This document shows positions 16,128-23,739 of a DNA stretch of 64,000 nt, one piece after another (the first letter of the stretch is position 1; each line of letters opens with the position of its first letter). Source of the DNA: Rhizobium sp. Q54 (lineage in GTDB: Bacteria > Pseudomonadota > Alphaproteobacteria > Rhizobiales > Xanthobacteraceae); NCBI GenBank assembly GCA_945861265.1, contig CAMAUC010000006.1, positions 1 through 64,000 of the forward strand, given 5' to 3'. Both the position numbers and the translations under genes were made by a program. The notes below the pieces were generated by a model, which saw only the letters and a list, made by a program, of their open reading frames with translations, made no database searches and was not told where the DNA came from.

Positions 16128-17336
16128 ATGCGTGACGTATTTCTCTGCGACGCGGTTCGCACGCCGATCGGCCGCTTCGGCGGCGCGCTCGCCAAGGTGC
16201 GGACCGACGATCTCGCCGCCGTGCCGATCAAGGCATTGATGGCGCGTAATCCGAAGGTCGATTGGGACAAGCTCGAAGAAGTCTTTTACGGTTGCGCCAA
16301 CCAGGCCGGCGAGGACAATCGCAATGTCGCGCGCATGGCGTTGTTGCTGGCTGGCCTGCCGCAGAGCGTTCCCGGCGTCACCTTGAACCGGCTCTGCGCT
16401 TCGGGCCTTGAAGCGGTCGGCACTGCGGCGCGCGCCATCCGCGCCGGCGAAATGGAATTCGCCATTGCCGGCGGCGTCGAATCGATGACGCGGGCGCCCT
16501 TCGTGCAGGGCAAGGCGCAGGAAGCTTTTTCGCGCACGGCCGAGATCTTCGACACCACCATCGGCTGGCGTTTCGTCAATCCGCTGATGAAGAAGCAATA
16601 CGGCGTCGACTCGATGCCGGAGACCGGCGAGAACGTTGCCGCCGATTTCCAGATTTCGCGCGCCGACCAGGACGCCTTCGCGATCCGCTCGCAGCAGCGC
16701 GCCGGCAAGGCGATCGCCTCCGGCTATTTCGCCAAGGAACTCGTCGCGGTCGAAATACCCGGCCGCAAGGGCGAGACCGTCAAGGTCGAGGCCGACGAGC
16801 ACCCGCGTCCAGAGACGACGCTGGAGCAACTCGCCAAGCTCAAGACGCCGTTCCGCGAACCCGGCACCGTGACCGCGGGCAACGCCTCCGGCGTCAATGA
16901 CGGCGCGGCGGCGATTATCGTCGCCTCGGAAGCGGCGGTGAAGGAACATGGACTGACGCCACGCGCCCGCATTCTCGGCATGGCATCGGCCGGCGTGGCG
17001 CCGCGCATCATGGGCATCGGCCCGGTGCCGGCGACGCTCAAGCTTATGGCGCGTCTCGGCCACAAGATACGCGATTACGACGTGATCGAACTTAACGAAG
17101 CCTTCGCCTCACAGTCGCTCGCGGTGTTGCGGCAGTTGGGTCTGAGCGACGACGCCGAGCACGTCAACCCGCATGGCGGCGCCATTGCGCTCGGCCATCC
17201 GCTCGGCATGTCGGGCGCCCGTCTGGCGCTGACGGCGGTGCATGGTCTGGAAGAAAGAGGCGGCAGACTGGCGCTCGCCACTTTGTGCGTCGGTGTCGGA
17301 CAGGGTGTGTCGCTCGCACTCGAACGAGTTCAATAA
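16128..17336 (+). CDS. pcaF: 3-oxoadipyl-CoA thiolase
   Basis: A 402-residue thiolase that splits 3-oxoadipyl-CoA into succinyl-CoA and acetyl-CoA, the final step of the 3-oxoadipate pathway. The nucleophile is in NRLCASG (Cys90); the histidine lies in HGGAIALGHPLGMSG and the second cysteine in TLCVGVGQG. The segment GWRFVNPLM followed by YGVDSMPETGENVA is typical of PcaF/PaaJ rather than of biosynthetic acetoacetyl-CoA thiolases. AAGGA precedes the ATG. It lies between the CoA-transferase and protocatechuate dioxygenase genes in one operon. Confidence 0.95.
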   Translation: MRDVFLCDAVRTPIGRFGGALAKVRTDDLAAVPIKALMARNPKVDWDKLEEVFYGCANQAGEDNRNVARMALLLAGLPQSVPGVTLNRLCASGLEAVGTAARAIRAGEMEFAIAGGVESMTRAPFVQGKAQEAFSRTAEIFDTTIGWRFVNPLMKKQYGVDSMPETGENVAADFQISRADQDAFAIRSQQRAGKAIASGYFAKELVAVEIPGRKGETVKVEADEHPRPETTLEQLAKLKTPFREPGTVTAGNASGVNDGAAAIIVASEAAVKEHGLTPRARILGMASAGVAPRIMGIGPVPATLKLMARLGHKIRDYDVIELNEAFASQSLAVLRQLGLSDDAEHVNPHGGAIALGHPLGMSGARLALTAVHGLEERGGRLALATLCVGVGQGVSLALERVQ

Positions 17337-17350
17337 AAAGGATAAACGCA

Positions 17351-18058
17351 ATGTCGCTGATCTACCCAAAGGCAAGTCTCGATGCTTATCCCAAGCATCT
17401 CTCGCCCGGCTACAAGAGCACGATCAAGCGCTCGCCTTCGAAGCCGCTGATGATCGTGCCGCATACCTTGTCGGAGCTGACCGGCCCGGTTTACGGCCAC
17501 GATGCGATCCAGGAAAACGACAACGATCTGACCAAGCAGCACAAGGGCGAGCCGCTCGGCGAACGCATCGTCGTGCACGGCCACGTTCTCGACGAGGACA
17601 AGCGCCCGGTGCCGAATGCGCTGGTCGAGTTGTGGCAGGCCAATGCCTGCGGTCGCTATGTCCATAACGTCGATCAGCATCCGGCGCCGCTCGATCCGAA
17701 CTTCACCGGCGCCGGGCGCACCGTCACCGACGCCAAGGGCTATTACAAATTCATCACCGTGAAGCCGGGCGCCTATCCCTGGGGCAATCACCACAACGCC
17801 TGGCGTCCGAATCACATCCACTTCTCGGTGTTCGGCCACTCGTTCCTGTCGCGCCTGGTCACCCAGATGTATTTTCCCGGCGACTACCTGTTTCCGTACG
17901 ATCCGATCTTCAATTCGGTGCCGGACGAGAAGGCGCGGGCGCGCATGATCTCGACCTTCGATCTCGAGAACACCGTGCCGGATTGGGCCCTGGCCTTCCG
18001 CTTCGACATCGTGCTGCGCGGCCGCGAAGCGACACCGCTCGACAACGACGAACATTAG
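17351..18058 (+). CDS. pcaH: Protocatechuate 3,4-dioxygenase beta subunit
   Basis: A 235-residue non-haem Fe(III) intradiol dioxygenase subunit that opens the ring of protocatechuate to 3-carboxy-cis,cis-muconate. All four iron ligands are visible: Tyr103 in GRY, Tyr142 in GAYPWGN, and His155 and His157 in NHIHF. The start at 17351 has AAGGA upstream; the frame opened at 17285 only overlaps pcaF. The C-terminal segment LVTQMYFPGD is normal. It is followed after 21 bases by pcaG, the alpha subunit, and together they form the active heteromer. Confidence 0.97.
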   Translation: MSLIYPKASLDAYPKHLSPGYKSTIKRSPSKPLMIVPHTLSELTGPVYGHDAIQENDNDLTKQHKGEPLGERIVVHGHVLDEDKRPVPNALVELWQANACGRYVHNVDQHPAPLDPNFTGAGRTVTDAKGYYKFITVKPGAYPWGNHHNAWRPNHIHFSVFGHSFLSRLVTQMYFPGDYLFPYDPIFNSVPDEKARARMISTFDLENTVPDWALAFRFDIVLRGREATPLDNDEH

Positions 18059-18079
18059 TAAGGGCAAAGGAAAAGCATA

Positions 18080-18691
18080 ATGTCTGAAATCACGCCCTCA
18101 CAGACCGTCGGTCCGTTCTTCGCCTATGGCCTCACGCCCAAAGGCCGTTGCCAATGGGATCCGAATGGCAGCTACAGCTGGAAGAACACCGTCGAATCCA
18201 ATCTGGTGACGCCGGATGCTTCGGGCACCCGCATCCATATCGAAGGCACCGTACGCGACGGCGACGGCGCGCCGATCAACGACTGCATGATCGAGATCTG
18301 GCAGGCGGATGCGCAAGGCCGTTTCGCCAGCCCCGGCACCAACCGGGCGCTGCCCAACACCAAGTTCAAGGGCTTCGGCCGCTCAGCGACCGACAAGCAG
18401 GGCGTCTATGCCTTCGACACCATCAAGCCGGGTTCGGTCCCCGGCCCCGGCGGCAAGCCGCAGGCGCCGCACATCGTGGTCTGCATTTTCTCGCGTGGCA
18501 TGCTGCGCCAGATTTATACGCGGCTGTATTTCGATGACGAACCGGCCAACGTCAGCGATCCCATCCTGAACATGGTGCCGGCCGAACGCCGCGGCACTCT
18601 CATTGCCCACAAGCAGCCGGGCGCCGATCACCAGTACCGCTTCGATATCCGGGTACAGGGCGGCGACGAGACCGTGTTCTTCGATATCTAG
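18080..18691 (+). CDS. pcaG: Protocatechuate 3,4-dioxygenase alpha subunit
   Basis: A 203-residue alpha subunit sharing the intradiol dioxygenase fold with PcaH but lacking the full iron-ligand set, as is normal. TPSQTVGPFF at the N-terminus and the WQADAQGRF segment are family marks. It completes the substrate pocket of the PcaGH complex. It is the last gene of the pca operon, since a strong terminator begins 29 bases after its stop codon. Confidence 0.96.
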   Translation: MSEITPSQTVGPFFAYGLTPKGRCQWDPNGSYSWKNTVESNLVTPDASGTRIHIEGTVRDGDGAPINDCMIEIWQADAQGRFASPGTNRALPNTKFKGFGRSATDKQGVYAFDTIKPGSVPGPGGKPQAPHIVVCIFSRGMLRQIYTRLYFDDEPANVSDPILNMVPAERRGTLIAHKQPGADHQYRFDIRVQGGDETVFFDI

Positions 18692-18720
18692 AGTCTCGTT
18701 TTTTGATTGTGAGATCAATG

Positions 18721-18748
18721 CGGCCGGCGGAAACGCCGGCCGTTTTTT
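18721..18748 (+). terminator. Rho-independent terminator after pcaG
   Basis: CGGCCGGCG at 18721-18729 pairs perfectly with CGCCGGCCG at 18734-18742 around GAAA and is followed by six T. It ends the pcaIJFHG transcript. Confidence 0.93.
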
Positions 18749-18750
18749 AT

Positions 18751-18890
18751 TGCCCACTATTGCCCACCAAGAACTTCGTTTTTGCCCACTATTTGACGCT
18801 GACCGAAACTGTTCAATTTTTTCGAAAGCATAAATTATTGGTATTCATTGAGAAATTGACAGGTGGGCTATGCCCACGTTCACTGCCCAA
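18751..18890. promoter_or_regulatory. Cluster of TGCCCAC repeats with a GTGGGC-TAT-GCCCAC palindrome (probable operator region)
   Basis: TGCCCAC occurs at 18751, 18761, 18783 and 18871, with TGCCCAA at 18884; an inverted GTGGGC at 18863-18868 makes a perfect palindrome with the fourth copy (18863-18877). The first two copies are ten bases apart and the third 22 bases further on, so they face the same side of the helix. The stretch is AT-rich between the copies, and TATATA at 18894-18899 could be a -10 box with the palindrome at -35. It lies in the 302-base gap between pcaG and a gene for a predicted DNA-binding methyltransferase, which may be its own regulator. Confidence 0.65.
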
Positions 18891-18993
18891 CTTTATATAC
18901 CTGATTTTGTGGTTGACGAGTTTACCTCCGCTTGGTTCGCTATGCGGGCGCAAAGGCCTTCAGAGCCACCACAAAAAAGCGCGAGGAAATGTC

Positions 18994-20403
18994 ATGAACG
19001 AGGTCATCCTTCAGGAGATCAGCGAATTCTGCCGTCAGCGCGGCCTGGCCGAATCCACCTTCGGACGCCGCGCCGTCAACGACGGGAAGCTCGCCAGCCG
19101 CCTGCGCAATGGCGGCCGCATCACCACCGACACGCTGGAACGTATCCGCGCCTTCATGTCGCAAAGCGACGATGACGCCCCGGCGCGCCGCCGCGTGCTG
19201 TTCGACGCGCCACCCGCGCAAACGCTTCCCATCATTAAACCGCAGGCGCCGCCAATGGCCACGAACCAGACGGATGACGATCCGCAGCGCAATTTCCGCT
19301 TTTTCGACAACCGTCAGAAATATCTTCTATTCGTGAACACCTGCTCGGAAAAATGGGAAGTCGCGCAGCGCGTCAGTCTCGAACTCACCAATATTCACCC
19401 GCGTCCGCCAGCGGTGCGCGTATTCGACGCCGGCGTTGGCGACGGCAGCGTGCTGACGCGCGTGATGCGCTCGATGCACGACAAATTTCCGACCATGCCG
19501 CACTACATCGTTGGCAAGGAAATCAGCCTCGAGGACGTGCGTCTGACCTTGCACAAGATGGCCGACCGCTTCGTCGAGCATCCGTCGACCGTGCTGGTGC
19601 TGACCAATCTTGCCTATGCCGAAGCGCCTTGGCTCGCCGCCAAGTCGCTGTCGGCGGCGACCAGCATGGTTTGGAAAGAGCTGGCGATGGACGGCGGCAC
19701 CGCCCATACCTTCGAGGAGCAGATCACCGCGCTCGAGCCGTTCCTCGCCGAGAGCTGGAAGGCCAAGGTTTCGCCGAAAAGCGGCAATCCGGTCTATGAG
19801 CGCCCTGTCGTTCTGGTGATCTACCGCAACGATCACCGCTTCCTGCTCGATCAGGTCATCCCGAGGCCGGGCGGCACCAGCGCCGATTACGACCTGGTCA
19901 TCGCCTCGCAGCCATATCGCGCCCGTGCGTCGCTCGAGTTCAAGGCCAAGCGCGTGCTGGCGCCGCTGGCGCGCGCGCTCGGCCCCGGCGGCCGCATGAT
20001 CGCAATCCAGTCCTACGGTCATGACCCGGCGATGGAGATCATCCATAAAGTGTGGCCGGAGGACAATCCGTTCACGCACAGCCGCCACGATTTGCTCAAG
20101 GAAACCAAGCACGAATTGGGATCGGCGGCGCGCGATCTCAACTTCAACGCCTATTCCGACCAGCGTTCGCTGTTCCGCTATGACATGCACACGTTGCCGT
20201 CCGAAGTGTCCTCATCGATCGGGACGTCCACATTGCTGGCCGCGTGGAACGCCGCGGTTTACGTCGCGCAAGTCGAGGACGACCGGCTCTCCGACGTCAA
20301 CAGCGACCGGCGCTATATCGAAGCGACGCGCGACGCGCTGCAAAAACACGGCGGGCTATGGTTCTATGACGAATCCTTTGTGATCTCGCGCCGGCGCGAG
20401 TAA
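18994..20403 (+). CDS. Predicted HTH-domain plus SAM-dependent-methyltransferase-like protein
   Basis: A 469-residue protein of unknown function. Residues 1-56 (with LAESTFGRRAVNDGKLASRL and the following helix) look like a phage-repressor-type helix-turn-helix. After a linker, residues 100-469 contain a Rossmann methyltransferase core with motif I VFDAGVGDGSVL at 142-153, a motif II-like acidic strand near 175, and LVIASQPYR as a motif IV-like strand. The start at 18994 has AGGAAATGTC upstream; the open frame reaches back to 18703 but crosses the repeat cluster. The stop lies only four bases before a MetF-like gene, so it is in a one-carbon operon. It may modify a small molecule or act as a methyl-status sensor that binds the TGCCCAC repeats; both are inference. 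Confidence 0.8.
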   Translation: MNEVILQEISEFCRQRGLAESTFGRRAVNDGKLASRLRNGGRITTDTLERIRAFMSQSDDDAPARRRVLFDAPPAQTLPIIKPQAPPMATNQTDDDPQRNFRFFDNRQKYLLFVNTCSEKWEVAQRVSLELTNIHPRPPAVRVFDAGVGDGSVLTRVMRSMHDKFPTMPHYIVGKEISLEDVRLTLHKMADRFVEHPSTVLVLTNLAYAEAPWLAAKSLSAATSMVWKELAMDGGTAHTFEEQITALEPFLAESWKAKVSPKSGNPVYERPVVLVIYRNDHRFLLDQVIPRPGGTSADYDLVIASQPYRARASLEFKAKRVLAPLARALGPGGRMIAIQSYGHDPAMEIIHKVWPEDNPFTHSRHDLLKETKHELGSAARDLNFNAYSDQRSLFRYDMHTLPSEVSSSIGTSTLLAAWNAAVYVAQVEDDRLSDVNSDRRYIEATRDALQKHGGLWFYDESFVISRRRE

Positions 20404-20407
20404 GCGC

Positions 20408-21292
20408 ATGACGCCTGGTTTCGCCGCGTCATTCTCGATCGAGGCCACGCGCCCAAGCGAAGCTGATATCGCGGCGATGGCCGGGGTATTGCCGCCGGGC
20501 ACCGCGGTCTATCTGTCCGCGGTGCCCAGCGTGGCCCCGGCCGAGTTGGTAACGACCGCGGCCCGGCTGCGCCGGGCCGGCCTTGATCCGGTCGCGCATA
20601 TCGCGGCGCGGCGAATGACCAGCACCGGCCACTTGATCGGTCTGCTGAAAGGCCTGCGCGGCGAGGCCGATATGCGACAGTTGCTGCTGATTGGCGGCGA
20701 CGTTGACCAGGCCGGGCCCTATGCCGATGCGCTCGCCATCCTCCAGAAGGGCGGCCTGCGCGAGATGGGCTTCGAGACGATCGGCATCGCCGCCTATCCG
20801 GAAGGCCATGCCAAAATTCCGCCCGGCCGGCTGGAGGCGGCGCTTGACGAAAAAATCGCCAGCGCCACGGCGCAGGGCCTGCGCGTCCATATCGTCAGCC
20901 AGTTTTCATTTTCGCCGGAGCGGGTCCTGACCTGGCTGCGGCAGTTGCGCAGCTCCGGCATCGTTGTACCGGTCAAGGTCGGCATGGCCGGGCCGACCAG
21001 CGTGCCGGCTTTGCTGCGCTACGCCAAACGTTGCGGTGTCGCCGCTTCCCTGCGCGGGCTGGTCTCCGGCGTCGGCGCCGGCCTCGTCGGCCAGATCACG
21101 ACCGGGTCGGTCGGACCTGGCCGCATGATCGATGCTCTGGCGACGGCCGAAGCGCGGGAGCGGAATATCGGCGATATCGCGCCGCATTATTTTTCGTTCG
21201 GCGGGGTCGTTGAAACCGCATGCTACGCATGCGAAGCGGCCAGCGCGACGCAAAGCCCGGGCCGTGCTATGGCACGTCCAAACAGCGCCTGA
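20408..21292 (+). CDS. Methylenetetrahydrofolate reductase-like protein (MetF family)
   Basis: A 294-residue TIM-barrel flavoprotein of the MetF family. Recognisable points are SIEATRPSE at the N-terminus (the glutamate corresponds to the catalytic one), HIAARRMTS, LLIGGDV, AAYPEGHAKIP, which matches the MetF YPEGHP signature, and the glutamine in VSQFSFSPE. It would interconvert methylene- and methyl-tetrahydrofolate with FAD. It follows the HTH-methyltransferase gene by four bases and precedes the MetE-like array by 88 bases. The sequence is a divergent branch rather than the housekeeping MetF. In demethylating bacteria such reductases recycle methyl-THF, so a catabolic direction is plausible here. 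Confidence 0.85.
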   Translation: MTPGFAASFSIEATRPSEADIAAMAGVLPPGTAVYLSAVPSVAPAELVTTAARLRRAGLDPVAHIAARRMTSTGHLIGLLKGLRGEADMRQLLLIGGDVDQAGPYADALAILQKGGLREMGFETIGIAAYPEGHAKIPPGRLEAALDEKIASATAQGLRVHIVSQFSFSPERVLTWLRQLRSSGIVVPVKVGMAGPTSVPALLRYAKRCGVAASLRGLVSGVGAGLVGQITTGSVGPGRMIDALATAEARERNIGDIAPHYFSFGGVVETACYACEAASATQSPGRAMARPNSA

Positions 21293-21344
21293 CTCCGGCG
21301 GCCGGCTGGCCCTCGGACGGACGTTTAGCGCCTTAACAATTAGA

Positions 21345-21361
21345 CCCGCCGCAATGGCGGG
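21345..21361 (+). other. Short hairpin in the leader of the first MetE-like gene
   Basis: CCCGCC and GGCGGG pair around GCAAT, ending ten bases before the GGAGGA ribosome binding site at 21371. There is no T-tract. The 88-base spacer shows no SAM-II or cobalamin riboswitch that I can recognise. Confidence 0.5.
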
Positions 21362-21380
21362 ACTGCCTACGGAGGAAACG

Positions 21381-22493
21381 ATGTCCCAGAGAACCACCCC
21401 GCCCTTCCGCGCCGACCAGGTCGGCAGCATCCTGCGCACCAAAGCCATTCATGACGCGCGCGCCAAGCACGAGAAGGGCGAGATCACCGACGCTCAACTC
21501 AAGGCGGTTGAGGACGCCGAGATCATCAAGGTGATCAAGAAGCAGGAAGAGGTTGGCCTGCACGCCATCACCGACGGCGAATACCGCCGCTCATTCTGGC
21601 ACTATGATTTCTACGGCATGCTGGACGGCGTCTCGGTCGAAAAGTCCGATCACGGCATCCAGTTCCAGGGCATGCAGACCCAGATGAAGGTGCTGAAGGT
21701 CACCGGCAAGATCGACTTCGCGCCCAACCATCCGATGCTGGAGCATTTCACGTTCCTGAAGAAGCACGCCACCAAGACGCCGAAGATGTGCATTCCTTCG
21801 CCGACGGTCATGCATTTCCGTCTTGAGCCGGGTTCGGTCGCGGCGTCCGCCTATCCGAACCGCGACGCGATCTTCGACGATCTGGCGATTGCCTATCAAA
21901 AGGCGATCAAGGCGTTCTACGCCGCCGGCTGCCGCTATCTGCAGTTCGACGACACCGCCTGGGCCTATCTGTGCTCCGAAGTTGAGCTGAAGAAAGCGCG
22001 CGACCGCGGCGTCGACGTCGATCATTTGCAGGCCACCTATACCAAGTGCATCAACAAGGCGCTTGAGGCGAAGCCCGCCGACATGGTCATCACCACGCAT
22101 GTCTGCCGCGGCAACTTCCGCTCCACCTTCATCTCGTCGGGCGGCTACGAGCCGGTGGCCGAGAGCCTCTTGGCCAAGTGCAACTACGACGGCTACTTCC
22201 TCGAATACGACACCGACCGGGCCGGCGGTTTCGAGCCGCTGCGTTTCCTGCCGAAGGGCAACAAGATCGTCGTGCTCGGCCTCATCAGTTCAAAGGTCGG
22301 CGCGCTCGAACCGGTCGCCGACATCAAGAAGCGCATCAAGGAAGCCGAGAAGTTCGTCGCGCTTGAGCAGCTTGCTTTGTCGCCGCAATGCGGTTTTGCC
22401 TCGACCGAGGAAGGCAATGTGCTGGCCGAGGACGAGCAGTGGGCCAAGCTCAAGGAGATCGTTGCGATCTCGAAGGAAGTGTGGGGAAAGTAA
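21381..22493 (+). CDS. MetE C-terminal-domain-like methyl/alkyltransferase, paralogue 1
   Basis: A 370-residue protein matching only the C-terminal catalytic half of cobalamin-independent methionine synthase (COG0620, core MetE). The zinc site is complete: His240 and Cys242 in THVC, Glu275 in FLEYD and Cys337 in SPQCGF. The N-terminal MetE domain is absent, as in core-MetE and in epoxyalkane:CoM transferases, so the methyl donor need not be methyl-THF triglutamate. GGAGGA precedes the ATG. It is the first of four consecutive paralogues but is separated from the others by 142 bases of hairpin repeats. Transfer of a methyl or alkyl group to a thiol is the family chemistry; the actual substrate is unknown. 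Confidence 0.85.
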   Translation: MSQRTTPPFRADQVGSILRTKAIHDARAKHEKGEITDAQLKAVEDAEIIKVIKKQEEVGLHAITDGEYRRSFWHYDFYGMLDGVSVEKSDHGIQFQGMQTQMKVLKVTGKIDFAPNHPMLEHFTFLKKHATKTPKMCIPSPTVMHFRLEPGSVAASAYPNRDAIFDDLAIAYQKAIKAFYAAGCRYLQFDDTAWAYLCSEVELKKARDRGVDVDHLQATYTKCINKALEAKPADMVITTHVCRGNFRSTFISSGGYEPVAESLLAKCNYDGYFLEYDTDRAGGFEPLRFLPKGNKIVVLGLISSKVGALEPVADIKKRIKEAEKFVALEQLALSPQCGFASTEEGNVLAEDEQWAKLKEIVAISKEVWGK

Positions 22494-22500
22494 ATTCCTC

Positions 22501-22611
22501 TACCCTCTCCCCGCATTTGCGGGGAGAGGGTAGCGAGCGGCGGTTGCCGCTCGCCGACCGCCATCGCTGAAAGCTCAGGCGGCCGACCTCTCCCCGTGAA
22601 CGGCGAGAGGT
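22501..22611. repeat. Three successive palindromic repeat hairpins between MetE-like paralogues 1 and 2
   Basis: First hairpin: 14-base perfect arms at 22501-22514 and 22519-22532. Second: GCGAGCGGC and GCCGCTCGC at 22533-22554. Third: ACCTCTC and GAGAGGT at 22586-22611, with a CCGT/ACGG inner stem. The first matches the CTCTCCCCGC type of intergenic repeat common in Bradyrhizobium-like genomes. The block may end or stabilise the upstream message. Confidence 0.85.
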
Positions 22612-22635
22612 GAAGAAAGCAAGGGAGCCAACTCA

Positions 22636-23739
22636 ATGACTCAACGCACGTCGCCGCCCTTCCGCGCCGACCATGTCGGCAGTCTGCTGCGCCCCGCCGT
22701 CCTCAAGGATGCGCGCGCAAAATTCGCCGCCGGCACGATCGATGCCGCGGGCTTGAAAAAAATCGAAGACGAGGAAATTAAAAAGGTCGTCAAGAAGCAG
22801 GAGGAGATCGGCCTGCAACTCGCCACCGACGGCGAATTCCGCCGTTCCTGGTGGCATTTCGATTTCTTCCGTGGCCTGCAAGGCGTCGACCTGGTCGAGG
22901 CGCCGCCGATCAAATTCCACGGCGTCGTCACCAAGAGCGAAGCGATCAAGATCAACCGCGAAATTGATTTCGCCGGCCATCCGCATCTCGAACACTTCAA
23001 ATTCCTGAAAGCGAATTGCAGCGTCGTGCCGAAGATGACGATTCCTGCGCCGTCGACTTTCCACTTCCGGCAGGGCCGGGCAATGGTGAGCAAAGAGGCT
23101 TACCCGGATCTCGACGTGTTTTTCGAAGATGTCGGCAAGGCCTGGCAGAAAGCGATCCGCGCATTCTACGACGCCGGTTGCCGTTATCTGCAGCTCGACG
23201 ACACCGCCTGGGCGATGATGTGCGATCCGAAGGAGCGCGAGGGCTCGAAAGCGCGCGGCGACAATCCCGATGCGCTGCCGCAAATCTATGCGCGCGTGAC
23301 CAATGCCGCGCTCAAGGACAAACCGGCCGACATGGCCATTACCATGCATTCCTGCCGCGGCAATTTCCGCTCGACCTGGATCGCACAGGGCGGCTACGAA
23401 TTCGTCGCCGAACAGTTGCTCGGCAACACCAATCTCGACGGCTACTTCCTTGAATATGACTCAGACCGCGCCGGCGGGTTCGAGCCGTTGCGCTATTTCC
23501 CGAAGGGCGACAAACAATTGGTTCTCGGCCTGGTGACGTCCAAGAGCGGCACGCTCGAATCAAAGGACGACATCAAGCGTCGTATCGATCAGGCGACAAA
23601 ATATGTAGCGCTCGAACAACTTTGTCTTTCGCCGCAATGCGGCTTCTCCTCGACCGAGGAAGGCAACGTGCTGGCCGAGGACGAGCAGTGGGCCAAGTTG
23701 CGCATGATTGTCGAACTCTCAAAGGAAATCTGGAAGTAA
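22636..23739 (+). CDS. MetE C-terminal-domain-like methyl/alkyltransferase, paralogue 2
   Basis: A 367-residue core-MetE homologue. The zinc ligands are all present: THE-type His and Cys in MHSCRGNF, the glutamate in FLEYDSDRAGG and the last cysteine in SPQCGFSS. It opens with PPFRADHVGSLLRPA, as do paralogues 3 and 4 with small changes. Its stop overlaps the start of paralogue 3 by one base (TAATG), which indicates translational coupling. It begins a tight six-gene run: three MetE-like genes, MaoC, acyl-CoA dehydrogenase, CoA-transferase. Methyl or alkyl transfer to a thiol or to a folate is the likely chemistry; substrate unknown. Confidence 0.85.
   Translation: MTQRTSPPFRADHVGSLLRPAVLKDARAKFAAGTIDAAGLKKIEDEEIKKVVKKQEEIGLQLATDGEFRRSWWHFDFFRGLQGVDLVEAPPIKFHGVVTKSEAIKINREIDFAGHPHLEHFKFLKANCSVVPKMTIPAPSTFHFRQGRAMVSKEAYPDLDVFFEDVGKAWQKAIRAFYDAGCRYLQLDDTAWAMMCDPKEREGSKARGDNPDALPQIYARVTNAALKDKPADMAITMHSCRGNFRSTWIAQGGYEFVAEQLLGNTNLDGYFLEYDSDRAGGFEPLRYFPKGDKQLVLGLVTSKSGTLESKDDIKRRIDQATKYVALEQLCLSPQCGFSSTEEGNVLAEDEQWAKLRMIVELSKEIWK

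Noticed and set aside
15204-17063. A 619-residue minus-strand open frame
   Set aside because: It is opposite pcaI, pcaJ and pcaF; no motif or start signal supports it.
21293-21380. SAM or cobalamin riboswitch before the MetE-like array
   Set aside because: The spacer is 88 bases, has one small hairpin and none of the conserved riboswitch segments I know.
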